This document shows positions 18,556 through 26,105 of a DNA stretch of 64,000 nucleotides, piece by piece. Source of the stretch: Spartobacteria bacterium (GTDB lineage Bacteria; Verrucomicrobiota; Verrucomicrobiia; Chthoniobacterales; Chthoniobacteraceae); assembly GCA_021324825.1 (NCBI GenBank), contig JAJPII010000033.1, positions 62,001-126,000 on the forward strand, in the 5' to 3' direction. Below the pieces are notes generated by a model. The model worked only from the letters and a program-made list of their open reading frames with translations, did no database searches and was not told the origin of the DNA. Made by a program: the position numbers and the translations under genes. Numbering within the stretch: the stretch's first letter is position 1; the number at the start of each line of letters is the position of its first letter.

Positions 18556-19320
18556 ATGCACCGCTTCTACATCCCGCCGGAAGCGTGGCGTCTGGACCAT
18601 CTTTCCCTTGATCCCGGCCAGGCGCACCATTGTCTGGATGTGGTGCGCTTGAAGCCCGGCGAACGCGTCGTCGTCTTCAACGGGCGCGGCGCCGAGGCGA
18701 CCGCCGAGATAACCGCCGCCGGCAAACAGGAAGTCGGCCTCAAACACCTGCACCATTCGGCTTCCGCGCGTCTGCCGTGCGAGATCACGCTCGGCCAGGC
18801 CGTCCCGAAGGGCAGGCAGATGGACCTCATCGTCCAGAAAGCCACCGAGCTTGGCGCGGCGGCGATCGCCCCCCTCCTTTCGGAAAGAACCGTCGTCCAA
18901 TTCGACGCGGGAGAAGCCCGCGCCAAACGCGAGAAATGGACGGCCATCGCCATCGAAGCCGCCAAGCAATGCGGCCAGAACTGGCTTCCAGAGATTCACG
19001 CCCCCTGCCGTTTGAAGCAATTCTTCGACGCCGGGCATGCCTTCGACCTCCTCCTCATCGCCTCGCTCCAATCCGACGCGACGCACCTCCGCGGCGTCCT
19101 GGAGGACTGCGAAGCCGTCGGTAAAAAGAGGCCCGCGAAAGTGTTGATCCTCATCGGCCCGGAGGGAGACTTCACGCCCGCCGAATCCGCGCTGGCCAAG
19201 AGCAACGGATGCCGCCCGATCACGCTCGGCCCGATCATCCTCCGCACCGAGACCGCGGCGATTTATTGTCTCAGCGTCCTCTCCTACGAATTGCTGTTGG
19301 AGAAGCGCGGCGTGAATTAG
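18556..19320 (+). CDS. rsmE: 16S rRNA (uracil-1498-N3)-methyltransferase
   Basis: 254 residues. N-terminal PUA-like part (HRFYIPPEAWRLDHLSLDPG, HHCLDVVRLKPGERVVVFNG) followed by a SPOUT methyltransferase domain with AVPKGRQMDLIVQKATELGA, the SAM-site loop LIGPEGDFTPAESALA and the knot-forming ITLGPIILRTETAAIYCLSV. It methylates U1498 in the decoding region of 16S rRNA. It abuts dnaJ without spacing; dnaJ-rsmE adjacency is common in bacteria. Confidence 0.93.
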   Translation: MHRFYIPPEAWRLDHLSLDPGQAHHCLDVVRLKPGERVVVFNGRGAEATAEITAAGKQEVGLKHLHHSASARLPCEITLGQAVPKGRQMDLIVQKATELGAAAIAPLLSERTVVQFDAGEARAKREKWTAIAIEAAKQCGQNWLPEIHAPCRLKQFFDAGHAFDLLLIASLQSDATHLRGVLEDCEAVGKKRPAKVLILIGPEGDFTPAESALAKSNGCRPITLGPIILRTETAAIYCLSVLSYELLLEKRGVN

Positions 19321-19323
19321 CGA

Positions 19324-19365
19324 TTGGAACGAGCGGCATGTGATGCGATATATATGCATCACATG
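19324..19365 (+). promoter_or_regulatory. Candidate promoter and palindromic operator of the toxin-antitoxin pair
   Basis: TTGGAA (19324-19329) and TATATA (19349-19354) with a 19-base spacer. The -10 lies in the centre of a perfect inverted repeat, CATGTGATGC (19337-19346) and GCATCACATG (19356-19365), with a nine-base spacer. The right arm covers the antitoxin ATG at 19363. Antitoxins of this kind usually bind such palindromes to repress their own operon. Confidence 0.6.
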
Positions 19366-19602
19366 AAGACGGCGACGATACGCGATTTGCGCTACAATTT
19401 TCCCCAGGTCGAAGCGTGGTTGTCCGGTGGGGAGGAAATCGAGTTGACCAAGCGCGGGCGCGTCGTCGGACGAATCGTTCCTGGCGCGAGAAAGGTTTCG
19501 AAACGAAGAGTCCCCGATTTCGCGTCGCGCGCCAGGAAGATTTGCGGCGACCGTGAAATCGATACGGCGGCCCTTCTTGACCACGGCAAGGGGCCGTATT
19601 GA
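19363..19602 (+). CDS. Antitoxin, Phd/YefM-like
   Basis: 79 residues from the ATG at 19363; an in-frame ATG at 19354 is an alternative. The N-terminus MKTATIRDLRYNFPQVEAWL is the DNA-binding part of Phd/YefM-type antitoxins, followed by GEEIELTKRGRVVGRIVPG (a beta hairpin), then a basic, probably disordered C-terminal part that would wrap the toxin. Its stop overlaps the TTG start of the PIN toxin by three bases, the usual coupled arrangement. A perfect palindrome over the start codon is a likely autoregulatory operator. Confidence 0.8.
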   Translation: MKTATIRDLRYNFPQVEAWLSGGEEIELTKRGRVVGRIVPGARKVSKRRVPDFASRARKICGDREIDTAALLDHGKGPY

Positions 19603-20033
19603 ATATTTACGGCGACACCAGTTTTCTGGTTTCGCTTTACGTCTCGGACGCCCACACCGGCAGGGCGAATGCGTGGATGAAGCGCCGGAATGCGCCGCTC
19701 CCCTTCACCCCGCTTCACCGGCACGAAATGCGCAATGCGATCCGCCTGGCGGTCCGGCGCAAGCAACTGGGCGGAGCGCAAAAACGCGAAATCTTCCGGC
19801 TTATCGATTCGGATTTGAAAGACGGATTTTTGGTGCGGCAACCCGTGGCGTGGATTGACGCATTTCGCGAGGCGGATCGAATCGGAGAGGCGCGGGGGGA
19901 AGTTACCGGCGTGCGCGCGGCAGACTTGCTCCACCTCGGAATCGCCTTGACCATTGGCGCCGCGGAACTGCTCACGTTTGACGCGACTCAGCGCAAAACG
20001 GCGATCGCGGTCGGGTTCAAATGCGAACCGTAG
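19599..20033 (+). CDS. PIN-domain ribonuclease toxin (VapC-like)
   Basis: 144 residues, TTG start overlapping the antitoxin stop. PIN fold with Asp6 in YGDTSFLVSLY, Glu in HRHEMRNAIRL, and the C-terminal acidic residues in VRAADLLHLGIAL and LLTFDATQRKT, which together form the metal site. Family members cut tRNA or rRNA to slow growth. The last 17 bases overlap the convergent acyltransferase gene. Coupling to the upstream Phd-like gene makes this a type II toxin-antitoxin pair; a Phd-like partner for a PIN toxin is a known mixed combination. Target RNA unknown. Confidence 0.82.
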   Translation: MNIYGDTSFLVSLYVSDAHTGRANAWMKRRNAPLPFTPLHRHEMRNAIRLAVRRKQLGGAQKREIFRLIDSDLKDGFLVRQPVAWIDAFREADRIGEARGEVTGVRAADLLHLGIALTIGAAELLTFDATQRKTAIAVGFKCEP

Positions 20034-21204
20034 GCTCGCCAACTCGCTTTCGCCTGCCGTTGAGGATCGTCCCAATCCAGGTGAAGCGGACGCCGAAATG
20101 GTAAGTGACGGCGCAAATAAAAAGCGTGGCGGTCAACACGGCAAAGAATTGAATGAACACGTCAATATGCGTGCGATTCAGCAAATCCTGCAGGAACAGG
20201 ACAATCGGCAAGTGCGCCAGGTAGAACCAATAGGAAGCGTCGGCAACGTAACGCACAAGCCGGCTGTGATGATCCAGATGCTGAAGAAATAGGATCGTGA
20301 CGGCAAAGACAGCGCTCCAGGTAAAGCCGCCGTAAGCCGCCGCCGTTGCAATCTTGAGCGGCGAAAATCTGAAATACCCCCCGCCCGCATGGTACGGGGT
20401 GAGGATAATGCAGATCATTAACAATGCGAATGAAACAGCCGCGTAGCCGGCCCACCCCCGCCTCAAGTCCTGCAAGAGATGCATGTTGCGATGCAGCAGC
20501 CAGCCGAAGCCGTAGAAGAGGGCGTAGTAAGCCGTTATTCGCGACGACGGAATCCAGGCGCTTGAGGAACCGATGTCAAGCCCGCTGGGCGAGACTAGTA
20601 AAGGCGCCATCGTCAGCAGAATCGGCCCCGACAGAAAAATCGGCGACCGAATAATCCGGACAAAGCGCCGGTCGGTTCCCGCATAGAAAGTCGGCGGCAG
20701 AATACGGCGGGCCGCCGGCAAACATAGCAAACCGGCCGCGTAGTAGAATATAAGGAGATAGAGGAACCAAAGGTGGCCGGTCGTCTTGAAGAGGAGGGGC
20801 AGTGTCGATTGAAGAGCCGCGCGCAAGGAATGGGACGCCGAATAGTTCCAGGCGACGGTGCTGAGCGGAACGACGGTTAACATGCCCAGGACGAACGGCA
20901 GGGCGATGCGTTGCGCGCGGTGACGGATGAATCCCTTCGGCCCCAGGCGGTTCAGCAGGAGGCGTCCGAAGAAACCGGCGATCAAAAAGAAAATCTGCAT
21001 GCGGAAACCGTGGATCGCCAGGTTGCAGATGTCGAAAACCGGACTGCCGCCCTTCGCTTTCGGCCAGCTTACTTCGGGAGTGATCATATACGCCATCCCC
21101 GCGTGGAGGATCACCCCCAGCAGCATGGCGGACGCCCGGAGCGCATCCAATGCGTGCAGGCGTTCGTGGCCGGCCCGCGCCGCTGTTTCAGTTTCCAACG
21201 CCAT
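20017..21204 (-). CDS. Acyltransferase family 3 membrane protein (OpgC/MdoC-like)
   Basis: 395 residues with about ten membrane helices. The start region HALDALRASAMLLGVILHAG carries the family 3 acyltransferase motif with the essential His, and HGFRMQIFFLIAGFFGRLLL continues the signature. Start at 21204 is supported by GGAAAAGG six bases upstream; a longer in-frame version from 21315 lacks such support. Family role: O-acetylation or succinylation of periplasmic glucans, LPS or exopolysaccharide. Neighbours do not settle the acceptor, though envelope polysaccharide genes (rfbB, Wza/Wzc-like) lie within 10 kb. Its 3' end overlaps the PIN toxin gene. Confidence 0.85.
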   Translation of the reverse strand: MALETETAARAGHERLHALDALRASAMLLGVILHAGMAYMITPEVSWPKAKGGSPVFDICNLAIHGFRMQIFFLIAGFFGRLLLNRLGPKGFIRHRAQRIALPFVLGMLTVVPLSTVAWNYSASHSLRAALQSTLPLLFKTTGHLWFLYLLIFYYAAGLLCLPAARRILPPTFYAGTDRRFVRIIRSPIFLSGPILLTMAPLLVSPSGLDIGSSSAWIPSSRITAYYALFYGFGWLLHRNMHLLQDLRRGWAGYAAVSFALLMICIILTPYHAGGGYFRFSPLKIATAAAYGGFTWSAVFAVTILFLQHLDHHSRLVRYVADASYWFYLAHLPIVLFLQDLLNRTHIDVFIQFFAVLTATLFICAVTYHFGVRFTWIGTILNGRRKRVGEPTVRI

Positions 21205-21320
21205 TGCCTTTTCCGGGATCGTCCTTGATGAGCAACCGCATGGTAAAGAACGCCCGCGCCCAACCAGAGTTGAATTTCCAAGGTCGTTTTTCAACTTCGA
21301 TTTGTCAATCCGCACCGGCT

Positions 21321-21435
21321 AAAGCGTGTCCATGCACTTTTGCCCGCTTTGGTTGCCGCCTACGACCTGGAAACGGCTTGGCCCCGGGGCGTTGCTCCCG
21401 TTCCAGGCGGCTGGCACAGCCGCCTCTACAACCAA
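21321..21435 (+). repeat. Dispersed palindromic repeat, copy 3 (rearranged)
   Basis: Starts AAGCGTGTCCATGCACTTTTG, as in copy 1, and ends with GGCGGCTGGCACAGCCGCC followed by TCTACAAC (up to 21432). The left TTGTAGA arm is replaced by about 45 bases of unrelated sequence. It lies in the intergenic space beside a small hypothetical gene. Confidence 0.75.
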
Positions 21436-21452
21436 GAATCGCTCGCCAAGTC

Positions 21453-21686
21453 CTAGGAGGGGCGTTTCGGCCTGAATTCGACGATGCTTCCAACGGGGAG
21501 CCGGCCTTCCCAGCCGTATTCGGCGGCGAATGTCTGGACGCGTTTCAGCCATTCGCTGCGGCTCATTTCGTTGAGCGGCCCGCAGATGTTTTCCAGTTTA
21601 TCGGCGGTGACGGTGTAAGCTCCCCGCCGCTTTACGCCCGCGCGGATGAACTCCACCAAAAGCATGGACTCGATGACCTGGGTCAC
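21453..21686 (-). CDS. Small hypothetical protein
   Basis: 77 residues, ATG start. Composition is that of a folded soluble protein (LENICGPLNEMSRSEWLKRV, then VQTFAAEYGWEGRLPVGSIV), with a predicted helix-rich centre and a final beta strand. No family recognised. It lies between a dispersed repeat and rfbB on the same strand as rfbB, 135 bases downstream of it. Codon use resembles its neighbours, which favours a real gene, but the short length leaves doubt. Confidence 0.5.
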   Translation of the reverse strand: MTQVIESMLLVEFIRAGVKRRGAYTVTADKLENICGPLNEMSRSEWLKRVQTFAAEYGWEGRLPVGSIVEFRPKRPS

Positions 21687-21821
21687 AGAAGTTAACTCTA
21701 AAACGATTGGGGCTGCATTTATCGTTCTAAACTATATTCTCCGTATGTTCTATAATAATGCGGAGGCCGTCAACAGATTTTTTGACGGCGAATCGCTGTG
21801 CCCGGAGGACGCCCGAAAAAA

Positions 21822-22952
21822 TCAGGACGCCACGCGGTTGCGCTGGAGGCGCCGCGGGGCGATGACGCCGAGCCTCTCGCGGCCATATTTCCGCGAGGTG
21901 ATCTCCGAGCACCAGGCGCGGTGTTCGAGATACCAGAGGACGGTGCGCTTCAGGCCGCTCTCGAATGATTCCACGGGTTTCCACCCGAGTTCGCGCGTGA
22001 TCTTGGAGCAATCGATGGCATAGCGGCGGTCGTGGCCGGGACGGTCGCGGACGAAGGTGGCCTGCAAGCGGTAGGAGACGCCGTCGGGCCGGGGAGCGAA
22101 GTCGTCCAGCAGGTCGCAGATGGCGTTGACGACGTCGACGTTCGCGCGTTCGCACAAGCCGCCGACGTTGTAGGTGTCCCCGGGGCGGCCTTTATCCAGG
22201 ACGAGCCGGATGGCCGTGCAATGGTCGCGGACGAAGAGCCAGTCGCGCACGTTGCGGCCGTTGCCGTAGATGGGGAGTTGCTCGCCGTCCAGCGCGTTGA
22301 GGATCATGAGCGGGATCAGCTTCTCCGGGAACTGCAAGGGGCCGTAGTTGTTGGAGCAATTCGTCGTGAGGACGGGGAACCCGTAGGTGTGGAAAAAGGC
22401 GCGCACCAGGTGGTCGCTCGAAGCCTTGGAAGCGGCGTAAGGGCTGTTGGGCGCCACGGGCGTCGTCTCGGAGAAGGGAGGATCGTTCGGTTCGAGGGAG
22501 CCGAAGACCTCGTCGGTCGAGATGTGGAGGAAGCGGAAGGCGGCGCGTTTGCGCGGAGGGAGCGCGGCCCAGTAGGCCTTGGTCGCTTCGAGGAGGCGCA
22601 GGGTGCCCAGGACGTTGGTCTGGACGAAGACTTCCGGGCCGTCGATGGAGCGATCCACGTGCGACTCCGCCGCGAAATTGACGACCGCGGATATCTCGTT
22701 CTCCTCCAGGATGCGGGTGACGAGAGCCTTGTCGCCTATGTCGCCTTTTGCGAACCGGTAGCGCGGGTCGCGCTCGGCCTCGCGGAGGTTGGCGGGGTTG
22801 CCCGCGTAGGTCAGCAAGTCGAGGTTCACGAGCCGCTCGACGGCGAAGCTGGAGCCGAGTTGCTCCAGGACGAAGTTGGAGCCGATGAACCCGGCGCCTC
22901 CCGTCACGAGTATCCGCAACGGAGACGCCTGGGCGCCGTCGCCCGATTCCAT
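21822..22952 (-). CDS. rfbB: dTDP-glucose 4,6-dehydratase
   Basis: 376 residues from the ATG at 22952, which has AAGGG about seven bases upstream; ATG 22979 is an alternative. Extended short-chain dehydrogenase with NAD-binding TGGAGFIGSNF, FLHISTDEVFG (the Thr-Asp-Glu active-site triplet), and catalytic YAASKASSDH. C-terminal substrate residues include TNCSNNYGPLQFPEKLIPL. It converts dTDP-glucose to the 4-keto-6-deoxy sugar used for rhamnose and other deoxysugars. No rfbA, rfbC or rfbD lies next to it. Confidence 0.93.
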   Translation of the reverse strand: MESGDGAQASPLRILVTGGAGFIGSNFVLEQLGSSFAVERLVNLDLLTYAGNPANLREAERDPRYRFAKGDIGDKALVTRILEENEISAVVNFAAESHVDRSIDGPEVFVQTNVLGTLRLLEATKAYWAALPPRKRAAFRFLHISTDEVFGSLEPNDPPFSETTPVAPNSPYAASKASSDHLVRAFFHTYGFPVLTTNCSNNYGPLQFPEKLIPLMILNALDGEQLPIYGNGRNVRDWLFVRDHCTAIRLVLDKGRPGDTYNVGGLCERANVDVVNAICDLLDDFAPRPDGVSYRLQATFVRDRPGHDRRYAIDCSKITRELGWKPVESFESGLKRTVLWYLEHRAWCSEITSRKYGRERLGVIAPRRLQRNRVAS

Positions 22953-23086
22953 TGATGCACCCTTGAATCCTGTTTTCATACTGCACCTATAAGAAACAAC
23001 CGGACAGGCCGCTGGCAACCCCACAGGGTCCGCTTATTTCGTAGGCAAAAGCGGCGGTCCCGCGTCCCTCTCCGTCCTACAGATGT

Positions 23087-23821
23087 TCATTCCTCGACTC
23101 TTTTGCGCTGGGGAAAATCGACCAGCTCGTGTTCGACGGCGTAGCGCATTATCTCCGAGTTGTTCTTCATGCCCGTTTTTTCAAGGATGCGCGTCCGGTA
23201 CGTGCTGATCGTTTTTATGCTCAAAGAAAGTTCGTTGGAAATCTCCTTCACGGTCTTGCCGAATGCAAGCATGCACATGACCTGGTATTCGCGATCCGAC
23301 AGCGTTTCGTGCAGTTGGCGGTCGGAGGAGCCGCGGTGCAGGTGGCCGGCGAGCTTCTCGGCCAGCGAGGCGCGGATGTATTTGCCGCCCGAAAGAATCC
23401 GTTTGACGGCGTCGACCAGTTCGGAGCCGGCGGTTTCCTTCGTCAAATACCCGGAGGCGCCGCGTTGCAGGACGCGGATGGCGAATTGTTCCTCCGAATG
23501 GACGCTGACGATGAGGACGGGAAGCTTCGGCTTGATCTGCTTGAGTTCCTTCAGGCCGTCCAGGCCGCTGCGCCCGGGCATGGTGATGTCCAGCAGCACG
23601 ATGTCCCAATCCTCGGCCCAGACCTGTTCGAGCGCCTGCTGGGTGTCGCTCGCCTCGCGCAGGATGGCGTCGGTGAATTCCTTCGCCAATGTCTGGCGCA
23701 TTCCGACGCGCATCATGGGATGGTCATCCACGATCAGGATCTTCAACGGCCGCGGCGCGGGCGGCGGGGCGGGCGCGGCCTGCGGCGCGGGGACAGGGAT
23801 TTTGACGGTTTTATTGGCCAT
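23087..23821 (-). CDS. NarL/LuxR-family response regulator
   Basis: 244 residues. A Pro/Ala-rich N-terminal lead of about 26 residues precedes the receiver domain (LIVDDHPMM, phospho-acceptor Asp78 in VLLDITMPG, KETAG near the conserved Lys). The C-terminal LuxR helix-turn-helix reads LSDREYQVMCMLAFGKTVKE then LSLSIKTISTYRTRILEKTG. It overlaps the kinase gene upstream by 11 bases, so the two are a cognate pair. Targets are unknown; the divergently placed exopolysaccharide operon at 25.6 kb is the nearest candidate. Confidence 0.92.
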   Translation of the reverse strand: MANKTVKIPVPAPQAAPAPPPAPRPLKILIVDDHPMMRVGMRQTLAKEFTDAILREASDTQQALEQVWAEDWDIVLLDITMPGRSGLDGLKELKQIKPKLPVLIVSVHSEEQFAIRVLQRGASGYLTKETAGSELVDAVKRILSGGKYIRASLAEKLAGHLHRGSSDRQLHETLSDREYQVMCMLAFGKTVKEISNELSLSIKTISTYRTRILEKTGMKNNSEIMRYAVEHELVDFPQRKRVEE

Positions 23822-25352
23822 CAGGGGCGGAGTTCACGATCGGCCACAGGGATTCTTTTTTCGGGAAAGTCTTCAAGGCGTTCAAAGTCTGGCTGCCGTC
23901 CTGGGCGGTGACTTTCGCCACGGGCATCCTTAATGTCACGGTGGTGCCGCCCGCCGGGACGCCTTCGATTTCGATTTCGCCGCCGAACAGGTGCGCCCTT
24001 TCCCGCATTCCGAGCAAACCGAGGGAGGCGGACTGCTCGCCTTCGGTTATGCCCCGTCCGTTGTCCTTTACGACGAGCACGAGCAGGTCCTCCGTCTGGC
24101 GCGTCTGGATGAGGACTTTGCTCGCCTTCGCATGGCGGGCGACGTTGGTCAAAGTCTCCTGGATGATGCGGATAATGGTGTTCGAGAGCATCGGTTCCAC
24201 ATTGCAGGCGCCCTTGAAGCGGACCTCGCAGCGAAGGCCGTAGCGCTTCTGGAATTCGCGCGCCTGCCATTGGATGGCCGCCTCAAGGCCGAATTCATCC
24301 AGGAGCGGCGGCCTCAATTGCGCGCTGATGCGGCGCACGGTCTGGAGCATGGCGTCGATGACGTTCTCCATGGAGGCGAGCCGTTCGGCCACTTCCCGCT
24401 CCGGTTCCCCCTGGGAACGGGTGAAGTGGTTGCGCATGCGGGAGACCTCCATGTTCAGGGCGGTCGTCATCTGGCCAAGTTCGTCGTGGACTTCCCGGGC
24501 GATCGCCGCGCGCTCCTCCTCGCGCACCTGTTGCAGGCGCATGGAGAGCGCCCGCAATTGTTCGCGCGACTGCTCCAGCGCTTCCTGCGATTGCTTGCTG
24601 GCCGACACATCCTGCGCCATGCCGATGATCTGCTCCGGCCTGCCGTCCACCGTCCTGGTGAAGACGGTGTCGCGGCTTTGGATCCAGAGCCATCGCCCGT
24701 TGGCGCCTTTCAGCCGCACGCACGTCTCGAAGATTTCCCCGTCCTCCGCGGTCGCGAGTTTTACCGCCCGCTCCTGGACGATGAATTTGTCATCCGGGTG
24801 CGCCAGGTCGGTTATAAAGACGGGCGCCATGCCGACAAAGTCCTCGACGCTGTACCCGAGCACCTTGTCCACCTGGTGGTTGACGTAGAGGTAACGGCCT
24901 TCGAGCAGATCATAGACGTAGAGAATGGCGGGGGAGGTGTCCGCCACGCGCTGGATGAAGCGCTGGCTCTCCCGCAAGGCGTCTTCGGCCCGTTTGCGCC
25001 GGGTGATGTCGTGCACCGTCCCTTCATAATAAAGGGGCGCGCCTTCCGAATCGCACACGGCGCGGGCCGTCTCCAGGATCCAGATGGTGCTTCCGTCGGG
25101 CCGCCGGACTTAGGATTCGAAGCCGGCGATCTGTTTTTTCTCTTTCATGAGGCGTACAAACTCCTCGCGCCGACCCGGTTCCACGTAAAGCTGATGGCCG
25201 ATGTCCGTAAGCGCCTGCATCAAGTCCTTGGGCGAGGCGTAGCCGTACATCTGGGCCAGCGTATGGTTTGCCAGGAGGTATTGGCCCTCTGGCGTGGTCT
25301 GATAGACGCCCTCCAGGCCATGGTCGAAAAGGCTGCGATAAACGTCATTCAT
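23811..25352 (-). pseudogene. PAS-domain NarL-type sensor histidine kinase interrupted by an in-frame TAA
   Basis: The frame from ATG 25352 runs 80 codons, meets TAA at 25112-25110, and continues in the same frame to 23811. The first part is the first half of a PAS domain (GLEGVYQTTPEGQYLLANHT); immediately after the stop comes VRRPDGSTIWILETARAV and YYEGTVHDITRRKRAED, the second half of the same PAS/PAC unit. A second PAS/PAC, a HisKA_3 dimer domain (REVHDELGQM, His near codon 288) and an HATPase (DNGRGI, LGLLGMRERAHLFGG) follow intact. PAC domains often have Gln at the interrupted site, so one CAA-to-TAA change would explain it. A shorter kinase from an internal start such as 25058 remains possible. 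Confidence 0.85.
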
Positions 25353-25529
25353 CTGGACGTTCGCGGAGGACGCAAAAAAACCCGCTCGACAATCCCTGGG
25401 TGCGTGGAGTATACCGGGTGCACTTACATGGACTTTAGGGAAGAAACATCTTTCAATGCAAGCGTCTTATCAAGGGAGAGTCGTTCATTTGTAGGACAAA
25501 GGCCTACGCTAAATGCGGTCATTTCGTAC

Positions 25530-25560
25530 TTGGCAATCGCGCGATAAAAAGCTTTAGATT
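25530..25560 (+). promoter_or_regulatory. Candidate promoter of the exopolysaccharide operon
   Basis: TTGGCA at 25530-25535 and TAGATT at 25555-25560 with a 19-base spacer, placing the transcription start on the ATG at 25569. The 13-mer TAGATTCAATACT (25555-25567) is nearly the same as that before the gene at 7642. No Shine-Dalgarno seen. Confidence 0.4.
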
Positions 25561-25568
25561 CAATACTT

Positions 25569-26102
25569 ATGAGAACCGTGGCGATCCTTCTTTTAGCTGC
25601 CGTGAACATGGCGCTGCTGGCGACCGTCTCTCTGGAACTTTTGCTTCCGCAGACTTCCGCGCCCGCGATTGCCGCGATGGGGGCGGAGTCGGGCAAGCCC
25701 GATTCTGAAAAAGCCGCTGCTTTGGTCAAGGCCGAGCCCGCCGCCAAGGCGGATGCGCCCATCCTCTACGTAAAGCGCGCCGTGCCAGTCGCTGAGATGG
25801 TTGACCCGCAAACCGGAATGGGCGGAACCGCCGCCGACATATCGGACGCCGCGGACGGCAAAACCGTCGCGGACGGCAAGGATATCGTGGATGCAAAGGA
25901 TGCGAAGGACCTGGCGCCCGTGGCTGAGTTGCTGCCGGGCGAATCGCGCGTTCTCTCGGGCACGCCAGATCCGAATTCCGAATTTGACCCCAACGCCTTG
26001 CAGGGATCCAGCGGTTCCTCATCCGGGCAGTCATCCGGCATTTTGACCCCCGCGCGTGTGATTAACATCGTGCCTCCCACGGTTTCCCAGGAGACACCCT
26101 GA
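25569..26102 (+). CDS. Membrane-anchored or exported protein, first gene of exopolysaccharide operon
   Basis: 177 residues. N-terminal hydrophobic segment (VAILLLAAVNMALLATVSLELLL) acts as a signal anchor or signal peptide. The rest is low-complexity and Ala/Asp/Lys/Pro-rich (DAADGKTVADGKDIVDAKDA; later a Ser/Gly run) and is probably disordered in the periplasm. It ends with VINIVPPTVSQETP. No known domain. Only three bases separate it from the beta-barrel gene, and Wza- and Wzc-like genes follow, so an accessory part in polysaccharide export is likely from position alone. Confidence 0.7.
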   Translation: MRTVAILLLAAVNMALLATVSLELLLPQTSAPAIAAMGAESGKPDSEKAAALVKAEPAAKADAPILYVKRAVPVAEMVDPQTGMGGTAADISDAADGKTVADGKDIVDAKDAKDLAPVAELLPGESRVLSGTPDPNSEFDPNALQGSSGSSSGQSSGILTPARVINIVPPTVSQETP

Positions 26103-26105
26103 TTC

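Noticed and set aside
25058-25112. Treating the PAS kinase as two intentional genes
   Set aside because: The stop splits a single PAS/PAC unit with the frame kept on both sides and no ribosome site after it, so an interrupted gene is the simpler reading, although an internal restart is not excluded.
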